Assembly (NCBI GenBank): GCA_028829895.1
Contig: CM054181.1
Location: 68,563,259-68,627,258 of the forward strand
From: Sinotaia quadrata
Taxonomy: Eukaryota; Mollusca; Gastropoda; Architaenioglossa; Viviparidae
Reading direction: 5' to 3'
Length of the DNA: 64,000 nt
Position 1 is the first letter of the stretch, and each line of letters starts with the position of its first letter. The position numbers and the translations under genes are program-made. Positions 35,588-46,713 of this stretch are shown here, in pieces. The notes under the pieces were generated by a model, which had not been told where the DNA came from, searched no databases, and saw only the letters and a list, made by a program, of their open reading frames with translations.

Positions 35588-36815
35588 AAGTGATGGGCCA
35601 TATCTGATGTAGATAGCCGATTGGGATTTGAAACACTAGTACCTAGACCATGAGGTATGTGCAAGAAATTTTCTTACGAGCCGTAAGAATTAAACTTCTG
35701 TCTTTGCACCAATGTAAGATTAATATTGTATTAATTTTATTGCATTGGGGTCATACGAATTTGGACACAGAGAAAATATTCGAAGAAAACTGCGCAAAAC
35801 CTGAAGGGAAAGGGTTAAATTGCAAGTCATCCGACATGTATAAATATTTTACAAAACTATTTTATTTTCTAATTTATTCATAACTGTTTTGAAATATAAA
35901 AAATTCTATAAAAACAAAATGAATATTGAAGATATAACAATGTATTACTAAATAGTTTCAATTCTTAAGGTACGAGGGACATTTATGTGAAATGACACAT
36001 AAATACTATTTGTAAAAAAAAATATTGTAAATAATTCAATTTTTATTTCTGCATAACTTTTTGCATTAAAAAAAAAAAGTAAACACCAGTCTGCAAAACC
36101 AACGACGACAAAACGTTAATCAATCAATCAACCAATCAGTTAGTGAATATCTCCCATCAATATATTAAATAATTGTCTCCAAGAGATTAGTAATAACTCA
36201 GCAAAATTACCAATCTTCGCGTGGTCATTATAACTTCTTTTTCTTTCCAAAATTTAGCCTTATGGACTTGACAAGACGCGTTCGCTAATTGATAGTTAGT
36301 ACACCCTCAAGAACACAAACCGATGAAATAAGTGCAAACATCATTACTTTGCGAATGAAGTTAACGATCTGTTTGAAGTCTGTTAACGATCTGTTTGAAG
36401 TATGTTTTCTACTTGACGAAAGTGATTATTTTGTGGGTTTGAAATGTGTGATCAGTTTATCTGAATGGTCAATGGCTGTAATATGGTTTGTCAGTTCTTA
36501 ACGTAAAACAGATATTAATTAGGTTGTCGTTTCCACATGGGCCAAATGTTAATGCTTTATATTAGAAGCTGACATTAATTTAAAGTCGATTCATTTATAG
36601 TTGATGGCAAGGGTGTGGGAAATAGGAGGGGCGTTATTTCCCACGTGATCAAATAGAGTTTTATTTTGGTGTGGATTCCTCCAAGACAAAAATCCATCTT
36701 ATTTATTGGCACGAATTTTTTTTAATACTACATGTTGGTTATTCGCGTTTCCTTGCGACTGTTATTTGTTTGAGATTATAGACACAAAAATTAATTACCA
36801 CTTAACGTTTTCAGA
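35588..36815. other. Intergenic spacer, nothing recognised
   Basis: AT-rich. Short frames such as 35650-35883 have no domain. A small tandem duplication (ttaacgatctgtttgaagt, two copies) lies at about 36360-36402. Confidence 0.45.
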
Positions 36816-37810
36816 TGTTGATTTCTGTGATGTGTCTTACGCCATCATTTGTTGATTACTGTAGTGTATATTACGTCAGCAGATGTTGATTTCTGTGATG
36901 TGTCTTAATATCATCAGATGTTGATTACTGTGATGTATTTCACATCATCAGTTATTGATTACTGTGATGTATCTTGCCTAATCCAATGTCTTTTACTGTG
37001 GTGTATTTTACCTCATCAAATGCCAATTACTGTGGTATTTATATCTTACGTAACCAAACGTTGAATACAGTTGTGTTTCCTACTGGACTAATGTTATTTA
37101 CTGTTTCACACTTGCACAGACGTTGATTATTGTTATAATTTTCTTTTGCCATGCGTTCATTATAGTCTCCTTTCCCACGTGATGAACATTAACATGCAGT
37201 TATCTTTCATACTTGTACAGACGATGGTTAATGTTATAAGTTTACGTGACCAAACATTAATACAGTGGCGCTTCCCACCTGACAGAACGTTAATATATGG
37301 TTATTTTTCATATTTGAACAAATGGTGGTATTGCTATAGTTTTACGTGACCAAGCATTGATTACAGTCGCGTTTCCCACGTGACGAATGTTAATTTGTAC
37401 TCTTTTCATACTTGTACAGCTGATGATTATTGTTATAGTTTTACGTGACCAAAAATTCATTACAGTTGCGTTTTCCATGTGAGCTAACGCTGATTGCTGT
37501 TATCTTTCATACTGGAACAGACGTTCATATTGGCTATTGGTTATAAGTAACTAAACATGATTATGATCGCATTATTAGTGACTAAACATGATTATGATCG
37601 CATTTCTCACGCGGTCATAAGCTTATTACTGTGTTTCTAACGACCCACAATAAATTAGTGATGTATTTTCCACCTGACCGCGTGTTGACTACTGAATACT
37701 TTCCAACGTGACGAAACAATTAATTTATTGACTTGCATTTTTGTGATTGTTAGTGATCCGAATGTCGTGTTTCCAACGTGACAAAAGGTTAATTATATGT
37801 ATGATGTTGT
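36816..37810. repeat. Degenerate ~45-60 bp repeat field
   Basis: Recurring words cagatgttgatttctgtgat, gatgtattttac, ttttacgtgaccaaacatt and gcgtttcccacgtgacgaa across about 1 kb. Confidence 0.75.
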
Positions 37811-38579
37811 TGTTTCTTTATAGGTCAAATTCGACTCTGTATATTTCAGGTATTAATATTTCATAGAAAACTTAACTACTTGCTCGTATCCTAACTGACT
37901 ATATTTATTATTGTTGGGTGGTACGCATATTTTATGAACAATATTTTGGTATGCATATATTCATGAACATTCCTTGATTGCATACTTGCAAAAAAAAACC
38001 AAATAAATCTGTGTACGTATTGTTATGTACTGTATTTGATCCAAAGTACAAGACAATCATATTTATTTTTCCTTGCGACAAACATAGGCATAAACTGTGC
38101 AATATTATAAATTGGATGTAATAAGTATTGGAAGGCGTGCAAACAAGAGAAGAAACAAAGCAGATAAAAGGAAGGAGTAAAAGAAATAAAGAAGGAAAGT
38201 AAAACAGAAATCCTTTCAGGTAAAAAACGTTTGAACTAATACCTTATTTTTACGCTTCATATTTAATATTTAATGGAACTTTGTTTCTATCAAAATGGAC
38301 TATTTTAATTTGTATAATGTTGGCCTTTGTCACTCTGAATTAAATGTTTGTCTTCAAGTAATTATATTTTACTATGAGACTTACTGATCAGATAAATAAA
38401 ATCCAATTTTGTTATGAATTAATGTTCAGGCATAAATGAAGGTCGTGAGCCACGTGGTTTGCATAACTCTCCTGGCAGCACTGATTGCATATGAGGCTGT
38501 AGCTGGTGACGTCATCTTTCACGCGGCAATAATTACAGTATCCTAGTGGTACAGAGTGGTAGATTGCAGTTTATTTTAT
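37811..38579. other. Intergenic spacer, nothing recognised
   Basis: AT-rich sequence with no supported gene. Contains gtgacgtcat at about 38506. Confidence 0.45.
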
Positions 38580-40700
38580 TATTATGCAGCGACAGTCAAG
38601 ACCTGAACTTCTGTGAAGAGATAAGTACGATAAGACAATTAATTAAGTCAACTAAGACAGGACAGTAAAGTCATTACAGCTAAACCAAGTCACCTAACAC
38701 AAGACAGATAAGTCAAAATAGCCAAAACCAGTCACCAATTACTACACAGCTAAGTCATAACAATCTAAATCAAGTCAGCAAATACAAGACAGCTAAGACA
38801 TTACAGCTAAAATAACCTAACACAAGGCAGCTAATACATGAACATACAGAACTAGACAAACTAAGACAAGAACATACAGAACTAGACAAACTAAGACAAG
38901 ACAAGAACATACAGAACTAGATAGCTAAGACAAGAACAGCCTGAAGAAGTTAGATAAGAAGAGTCTCAGGAACATAGCAAAGGCATAATAACAAAGATAA
39001 TAACATCCAAGCTAAACAAATAGTTAAGATGAGACTTCTAAGATAAAACAGTTGAGATGGGACTGATGAAACAAGACTAACCAGATGATAAAAAAAAACA
39101 AACACAAAACTTCTAAGATAAAACAGCCAGGAGACAACATTTAATACAAATCAGCATAATGCAACAGTTCAGAAAACAAACCACTGTTAAGATACAAGTA
39201 AGACAAGAAAAGCTAATATAAATAGGCAAGATGAAACAGCTAAGATACATCAGCCAGAATGAGACAGGTAAGATGAGACTCCTGAGGCAGCTAAGATGAC
39301 ATAAGATAAAACATCCAAGATGAGACAGCTAAATGAGACAACCGAGACAGCCAAAATGAAACACCTAAGAGAAAACACCAAGACAAGACAGTTTATTGTA
39401 GGAATACTGAGAGTAAGATGGCTACAATACAATAAACAAAACGAGACACCTAAGACGAGACAAATAAGAAATGAGCAACTAAAGTAAGACAGTTAAGGCC
39501 AGAACAGCTAAGTCAAAAATAGCTAAAACGAGAGAACTAAGTCGAGAAATCTGAGGCAAGTAGAACTAAGGCACGGCCGTTCAGACAAGAACACTAATGA
39601 CGAAATCAGTTAAGGCACGAACAGCTAAGACTAGATAACTAAGACAAGACAGTTAAGACAAGACAATTAAGATAGTTAAGACAAGACAATTAAGATAGTT
39701 AAGACAAGACAATTAAGACATTTAAGACAGTTAAGACAAGACAATTAAGATAGTTAAGACAAGACAATTAAGACAGTTAAGACAAGACAATTAAGACAGT
39801 TAAGACAAGACATTTAAAACAAGAACAGTGAATGTGTAAAAGAATAGCTAAGACTAGATAACTAAGACAAGACAATTAAGATAGTTAAGACAAGACATTT
39901 AAAACAAGAACAGTGAATGTGTAATAGAATAGCTAAGGCAAGATAAATAGACTAAATAGACAAGACAAGACAGCTAAAATAAGTAAGACAATACAATAAA
40001 GAAAGAACACAAACTACCTTACAGTAAAGATAAGAACAGTTAAATTTACAAGAAACAGCTAAGGCGAGTCAAATAACAAAGAACAATTAAGACAGCTAAG
40101 ACGAAAGCAATACAGCTAAAGCAAGATAGCAAAGACAAGATTGTTAAGACAGAGCATCTAAAACGCCCTAAACAACGCAGCTAAGTCAGAATACCTAAGC
40201 CTAAAAAAATGCAGCTAAGGCAAGTTAGTTAAACCTAAAGCAATGCAGGTAAGACAACATAACTAAGCTAAAACAATACAGGTAAAACATCTAAGCATAA
40301 AACAATGCGGCAAAGGCAAGATAGCTAAGCCTAAAGCAATGAGGCGAAGACACGATATCTAAAACAAAATACGTTGGACAAGACCAGTAAAGACAAAAAC
40401 AGTGAAAACAAGAACATTGGAGACAAGACCAGTAAAGACAAGAACAGTGGAGACAAGAACAATGAAACAAGAACAGTGGAGACAAGACCAGTAAAGACAA
40501 GAATAATGAAGACAAGAACATTGGAGACAAGAACAATGAAGACAAGAACAGTGGAGACAAGAACAATGAAGACAAGAACAGTGGAGACAAGAACAATGAA
40601 GACAAGAACATTGGAGATAAGAACAGAAGACAAGAACATTGGAGATAAGAACAGAAGACAAGAACATTGGAGATAAGAACAGAAGACAAGAGCATTTATG
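38580..40700. repeat. 2.1-kb AAGACA-rich, strand-asymmetric repeat tract
   Basis: Built from acagctaagacaagacaatt and related words. It becomes gttaagacaagacaattaag at 39640-39830 and a homogeneous ~18-30 bp array of gtggagacaagaacaatgaa at 40375-40690. The plus strand is very rich in A and poor in T throughout. Overlapping open frames here (for example 40291-40695 minus) are composition artefacts. Confidence 0.92.
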
Positions 40701-41397
40701 ACAAACCCAACAACAATATTTTTTCACCTTTCTTTTATGTCTTAGTTTGTGACAGGAAGAAGTACATACAATTTAAAAGAGAACTAGGCTTTAAGCACGA
40801 TTTGCTTCACAGTTTTAATAATGTTTTGCAATTTTCATTTGTTGTCAGCAAACAGGAAAAGTAACTGTGGCAATTATATCTGTAGTAACATAACCTACCG
40901 CATGTATTTGTCCTATGCTATTGATTATAAATTATTTGATTGACTGCTTCCAAAACTAAGTTGATTTTCATAATGTGAATCATGTTTAATATTTTATGAA
41001 CAGCAATATTTATCTACACGTATTAATGTAACGCAGTGAAAATAATAATAATGAACCTTTCTTGCTTGGATGCAAACCCATTGTCTCGTTGTTTATTTTG
41101 ATTATTTTCCTCCATATTTTCCATCCATCCGAGCTCCTAGCATTAATTATAATGATCATATTATTATAGATAAGTCAAAACTCTACAAGAGATGGCAAAT
41201 GGGAATTGTCTACTGGGCTGAGAAGACTAGGAATTAAATATGTTAGTGTGAAAAAAAATTATTAGAAAATATGGTAGTGTAAAACAAAAACTTTTATTAG
41301 AATTTATCATAAATTTAAATTTAGGTCTGCCAGAGTACCTGGACATACTGGGAAAGACTTTATCCCCGGCATGCCCTGTATGTAGACCGTGACGTTT
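40701..41397. other. Intergenic spacer, nothing recognised
   Basis: AT-rich non-coding sequence. Confidence 0.45.
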
Positions 41398-41750
41398 CAA
41401 TCTTTTTCTATTTGACATCAAACGACTGCAGGTCTTCTTTGAATGTTTGGCGCCAGGTTGTGAGTGGTCTGCCCGTATTGACGTCAAACGACTGCAGGTC
41501 TTCTTTGAATGTTTGGCGCCAGGTTGTGAGTGGTCTGCCCCTATTGACGTCAAACGACTGCAGGTCTTCTTTGAATGTTTGGCGCCAGGTTGTGAGTGGT
41601 CTGCCCCTATTGACGTCAAACGACTGCAGGTCTTCTTTGAATGTTTGGCGCCAGGTTGTGAGTGGTCTGCCCCTATTGACGTCAAACGACTGCAGGTCTT
41701 CTTTGAATGTTTGGCGCCAGGTTGTGAGTGGTCTGCCCATATTCCACTTT
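41398..41750 (-). mobile_element. 66-bp array, 5 copies, derived from a non-LTR retrotransposon C-terminal motif
   Basis: Five near-identical 66-bp units. On the minus strand each encodes GRPLTTWRQTFKEDLQSF and then a DV-N/K-R junction, 22 codons per unit. This resembles the GRP-x-TTWR-x-T-x-x-EDL tail found near the C-terminus of many LINE ORF2 proteins. The sequence 5' of the array on that strand (RGKWN before the first GRP) continues the same motif. So a piece of retrotransposon coding sequence seems to have been tandemly amplified. Long frames on both strands (41412-41924 plus, 41227-41740 minus) follow from the 66-bp period. No functional protein is claimed. Confidence 0.85.
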
Positions 41751-41769
41751 CCTCTAGGTGGCTACTTCA

Positions 41770-42255
41770 GGAAAGTGCATGTTCAGTATAACATTATTTC
41801 TTTCTATCATTATTTTTTTTACTGTTTTTACTTTTTGCTGTCATTATTTTTTACTATTTTATTTCTGACTATCATTATTTCTTACTATCATTTATATTTT
41901 ATATATATTTTAAATATATTTTAATGTCATTATTTCTTACTACCGTTATTTCATACTATAATTATTTATAATATCATTATTGTTTACTATCATTAATATT
42001 TAGTATTATTAATTTTTAGTAACATTATTTCATAATAATATCATTTTTGCTATCTTTCTTTCTTACCATCACTACTTTATGATATCATTATTCTCTAGTA
42101 TTTTATTTCTAACTATCCTTATTTTTAATATCTTACTTTCTTACTATAATTATTTCTTACATCTTTATTTCTTACTATCTTTATTTCTTACAGCTTTATT
42201 TCTTACTATTTTTATTTCTTACCATCATTAATTTTTATTATCTTTACTTCTTATT
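41770..42255. repeat. T-rich ~20-bp degenerate repeat
   Basis: Repeated tcattatttcttactatcat with many substitutions. Confidence 0.85.
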
Positions 42256-42384
42256 TTCCTTGCACTGAGAGAAGAATGAGGTTGCTATGTTTGTCATATA
42301 TTTCGTATTTATTGAAAAACGAGGAGAAAAAGCATAGATCACTTTCAAAACATAATGGCCCGCATACTATTGAACAATTTTAAA

Positions 42385-42870
42385 AAAATATTTCATGTAG
42401 TTATTTATTACACTTACCAGATTAAACAATAGTGTTGTACAGTTGTACTATCAATATTTCATGTAGTTATTTATTACACTTACCAGATTAAACAATAGTG
42501 TCGTATTATCAATATTTCATGTAGTTATGTATTACACTTACCAGATTAAACAATAGTGTTGTACTATCAATATTTCATGTAGTTATTTATTACACTTTCC
42601 AGATTAAACAATAGTGTTGTACAGTTGTACTATCAATATTTCATGTAGTTATTTATTACACTTACCAGATTAAACAATAGTGTCGTATTATCAATATTTC
42701 ATGTAGTTATGTATTACACTTACCAGATTAAACAATAGTGTTGTACTATCAATATTTCATGTAGTTATTTATTACACTTTCCAGATTAAACAATAGTGTT
42801 GTACAGTTGTACTATTAATATTTCATGTATTACACTTACCAGATTAATCACTAGTGTTGAACTATCCAAT
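42385..42870. repeat. ~58/66-bp satellite with higher-order organisation
   Basis: Units share atttcatgtagttatttatt then acacttaccagattaaacaa. Three variants follow one another: a long form with gttgtacagttgtac, one with gtgtcgtattatc, and one with tatgtatt. The three-unit block (about 182 bp) is repeated, followed by a partial third copy. Confidence 0.95.
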
Positions 42871-43179
42871 ACGTTGACGTAATAAATGTAATAGCACCAA
42901 AAAAAATCATCATTTACCCGCATTCATTTCGATGTTATATTAAATTTGAATGCAGATTTAACTTTCAAATAAAAGTAGCTTATATCACATTCACTTTCAT
43001 TTCAGAATAACAGACAATATGTCTTGTACTTCTGATGAAATATTGTTTCACAAACAGACAGTACAGATTGAAATGTAGATTATTATAACACGAGATTGGG
43101 GGTTTCTTTTCGGCTTAAGGAGTTGACTAAGGTAAGTATGTAATAGTGTGTAAATATGGTGTGGTGCGAGTGTATGGTG
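42871..43179. other. Spacer, nothing recognised
   Basis: AT-rich non-coding sequence. Confidence 0.5.
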
Positions 43180-43183
43180 TGTT

Positions 43184-43225
<42 letters not shown>

Positions 43226-43322
43226 GTGTGTTTGTGTGTGTGTGTGTACGAGTGTATGGTGTGTTTGTGTGTGTGTGTGTGTGTGCGAGTGTATGGTGTG
43301 TTTGTGTGTGTGTGTGTGTGTG
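43180..43322. repeat. (TG)n microsatellite with a nested ~40-55 bp unit
   Basis: TG runs alternate with gcgagtgtatggtgtgtt, repeated four times from about 43166. Confidence 0.95.
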
Positions 43323-43424
43323 TTATTTTTTTCTACGCGAACATTTTTTTAAAACTCTTTATTAAGCTTTACTGGATGTTTGTTTTATAAAAATGGAATT
43401 AACAGTATGTCTTTCATCAGATTT

Positions 43425-43562
43425 TGTTTGTAACAATTTGCTGCCGATTGTTATATACATGAGCTATAGATTATGTTTTCATTACAGCGCGTGTTTGTAA
43501 CATTTGCTGCCGATTGTTATATACATGATCTATAGATTATGTTTTCATTACAGCGCGTGTTT
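43425..43562. repeat. ~67-bp two-copy direct repeat
   Basis: Copies share tgctgccgattgttatatac, atgagctatagattatgtt and ttcattacagcgcgtgttt. Confidence 0.95.
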
Positions 43563-43699
43563 ATAAGTCTTAGATGTCGAGACAATGTCCGTCATTTGTA
43601 AGAGTGCATGTGCATACTGCTTCAGGTACAGCATTTGGCATTATTAATGTCTGTTAATGTGAACACGGGTAAATAAAGAATGGTCACCAAAATCTAGCA

Positions 43700-43793
43700 A
43701 AACAGAGTGTAAAAGCCAAAGTACCGTCGTATCGACGACGGGGATGGAGGGGGGGGGACGTTAGGGTACTTTTACATTGACACTCTTTCACAA
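43700..43793. mobile_element. Small fold-back (MITE-like) element
   Basis: Ends are inverted versions of one another: agagtgtaaaagccaaagta at the left and gggtacttttacattgacac then tct at the right. Inside is a perfect 7-bp-stem hairpin, ccgtcgtatcgacgacgg, and a G-run. About 90 bp in total. No clear target duplication is seen, so the element call is tentative. Confidence 0.45.
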
Positions 43794-43958
43794 GTATGAA
43801 TTTAAAATTTAAAATTTAATTTAATTCAAATTAAACGGTAATCCAAGTGCTTTCTGCTGGGGTTGCAATGTTTGTTTGGGTAAAAATAATAAAATTAAAG
43901 AGAAACATAGCTAGTTTCTTTAAAGGACAGACTTGCAAACACAGTGCATTTATCCTTA

Positions 43959-44865
43959 ATCAGATTATGACAACATTTGTATTATTTAGTCAGATTATGA
44001 CAACGTTGTATTATTTAGTCAGATTATGACAACGTTGTATTATTTAGTCAGATTATGACAACATTTGTATTATTTAGTCAGATTAAGACAACGTTGTATT
44101 ATTTAGTCAGATTAAGACAACGTTGTATTATTTAGTCAGATTATGACAACGTTGTATTATTTAGTCAGATTATGACAACGTTGTATTATTTATTCAGATT
44201 AAGACAACGTTGTATTATTTAGTCAGATTAAGACAACGTTGTATTATTTAGTCAGATTATGACAACGTTGTATTATTTAGTCAGATTATGACAACGTTGT
44301 ATTATTTAGTCAGATTATGACAACGTTGTATTATTTAGTCAGATTATGACAACATTTGTATTATTTAGTCAGATTATGACAACGTTGTATTATTTAGTCA
44401 GATTATGACAACGTTGTATTATTTAGTCAGATTAAGACAACGTTGTATTATTTAGTCAGATTATGACAACGTTGTATTATTTAGTCAGATTATGACAACG
44501 TTGTATTATTTAGTCAGATTAAGACAACGTTGTATTATTTAGTCAGATTAAGACAACGTTGTATTATTTAGCCAGATTATGACAACGTTGTATTATTTAG
44601 TCAGATTATGACAACGTTGTATTATTTAGTCAGATTATGACAACGTTGTATTATTTAGTCAGATTATGACAACATTTGTATTATTTAGTCAGATTATGAC
44701 AACGTTGTATTATTTAGTCAGATTATGACAACGTTGTATTATTTAGTCAGATTATGACAACGTTGTATTATTTAGTCAGATTATGACAACATTTGTATTA
44801 TTTAGTCAGATTATGACAACGTCGTATTATTTAGTCAGATTATGACAAAGTTGTCGTATTATTTA
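43959..44865. repeat. 29-bp satellite, 31 copies, with patterned variants
   Basis: Unit cagattatgacaacgttgta then ttatttagt. Most copies are identical. Two marked variants occur: gattaagac (A for T) and acaacatttgta, one base longer. Their order is not random; see findings. Confidence 0.98.
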
Positions 44866-45520
44866 AGTGAGAGATAAATTTGCGTAAATACATTTTATCA
44901 GCCAGTAGAAATGTGTAATTTATTACCTCCCTTCGCTCAGTTGATCAGGGGAATAAATTGTGTCGAAGTATTTCATTTTCAGCTAGGCTTGCGTGAAATA
45001 AAGTATGTATTAAATTAGGCAATCCTTGTGGTGTTTTATTTCCTTTGAAGGCTATAAACGCATAACTTGTTTTATTTTTCCAATCACAAAAATGCGGTCA
45101 CCAATTATTTCTTCGAAAACTAGACATCTATATATGCGCAAATTAATTCTGTATTAGCTGTTGAAGACTTTGTAAACAGTTATTTTATTTAAAACTAGAC
45201 AGCTATATAAGCGCAAATTAATTCTGTATTAGATGTTGAAGACTTTGTAAACAGTTATTTTATTTGAAAACTAATCATTAGTTTTCTTACTTAGTAACCA
45301 CGGCACAAAACTGGTGGCCAGTCTTTCCTTTAAAATCCTAGATATTTTGCAAACTAAGGTTTGTATTAAATTTTCTACCAAAATCAACAACATCAATAAG
45401 AACAAATAGCTGTGATATAAAGAGGAATGTTAATGAGAGCTATTTTTTTGTAAATATATTTTATTATTTTTTTTACTTGCCAAGACAGCCCTATTAACAA
45501 ATTCTTTTTCAATTGCTATA
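44866..45520. repeat. Spacer containing a ~78-bp two-copy repeat
   Basis: Copies at about 45116-45190 and 45191-45270 share gcgcaaattaattctgtatt and gttgaagactttgtaaacag. The rest is AT-rich with nothing recognised. Confidence 0.85.
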
Positions 45521-45775
45521 TAGATGTAAAATGATATTCACACATGTTCAAGATTCACACAGTCATTCGATATTCAGACATACATTCAATTTTCAGACAC
45601 ATATGTGTTATCCATATATTCTAAATTCACATATACATCCTATATTCACAACAGCAATCTCATATAATCCTATATTCACACATACATTCTACATTCAGAC
45701 AAACATTCTATATTCTACTACATTCTACATTCAGACATATATTCTATATTCACACATACATTCTTTAGGAATAAA
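45521..45775. repeat. ~20-30 bp minisatellite
   Basis: Repeated ttcacacatacattctatat and cattcagaca words. Confidence 0.88.
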
Positions 45776-46279
45776 AAGAAAAATGTTATTTGCAGTATAT
45801 GAAGACAACTATGTAATTGATTATATGTGACATGTGGACAACAAAATACTTTATGTTTACTACAAGCATTTTATGCACTAAGTAATTTACTTGTTAATAT
45901 TTTAGATAAACGGGTGATTCTTTTACAATTATTGCTACAGGCTCGATATGCACGAGCTCAAACATTTAGTAGCCAAACAGTGATTTCAATTCTCTGAACA
46001 CGTTTTATAAGGTTCTCACCAGATGAGCAGAGCAAAGGGAAAAAAAAACTATTTGTATTTTTTTTTTAAGTTTTATAAATTTCGTTTAACTAAGAAAAAC
46101 GTAGATTGATCTTATTTATTGTAAGGTGGTTGTATTAATTACATTTTGCCTGATTCTTTGTTTCTTCTGTTCTTGTTTGTCGATTTAAAATTTTAAAAAA
46201 TAAAGATCTTGACTAAAAGCAATGAATAATGTATTGTACGAGAGAAAGCTTTTGGATGTTTCAGAGTTTCCCAACAACA
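45776..46279. other. Spacer, nothing recognised
   Basis: AT-rich non-coding sequence between the array and the hAT element. Confidence 0.5.
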
Positions 46280-46560
46280 GTTTAGTTTAGGGGTGGGCAA
46301 ACTACGGCCCGCGGGCCGCATGCGGCCCGCCAACAGATATTATGCGGCCCTGAGGGCATTTAGAAATTTTTTTTAAAAGGGCCTTGCAGTGTCAAACTGT
46401 TACTGTTAGCGCAAGTCACGCTTGACGGACAAAATCGTCACTAATTGATTCGGGCTAACATTTAACTACTCGCACGCTGTACTGACGAAAGAAAGGACCA
46501 TACCCAGTCAAACTGTTAAACTCTAATTGCAATCAAGGAAGTCTGCTACAGTCACTTTCT

Positions 46561-46712
46561 GGCTAGAGATAGAGAGGGGAAGGGGTAAACCCATCAAGGA
46601 CGATTAGGACGCGCGATATTGAGGTGGACAAATGTAAACAGGAACCAGTGTGGTAACTGCTGTCAAGGAGGTTAGGACATTGTGTTGAAGCAAACAAATG
46701 TAAACAAGTCCA
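46561..46712. repeat. ~60-bp imperfect duplication in the hAT 5' leader
   Basis: atcaaggacgattaggac ... acaaatgtaaacaggaacca and gtcaaggaggttaggacatt ... acaaatgtaaacaagtccag are degenerate direct copies just before the transposase ATG. Confidence 0.75.
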
Positions 46713-46713
46713 G

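Noticed and set aside
35620..35655. tRNA/SINE-like boxes on the minus strand (tggtctaggta, gtttcaaatccc)
   Set aside because: The two boxes are too close for a tRNA and no cloverleaf can be drawn.
40291..40727. Several 100-134 codon overlapping frames on both strands
   Set aside because: Products of the AAGACA-rich low-complexity array; open on both strands simultaneously.
41412..41924. 170-codon plus-strand repetitive frame
   Set aside because: Consequence of the 66-bp period. The meaningful reading is the retrotransposon motif on the minus strand.
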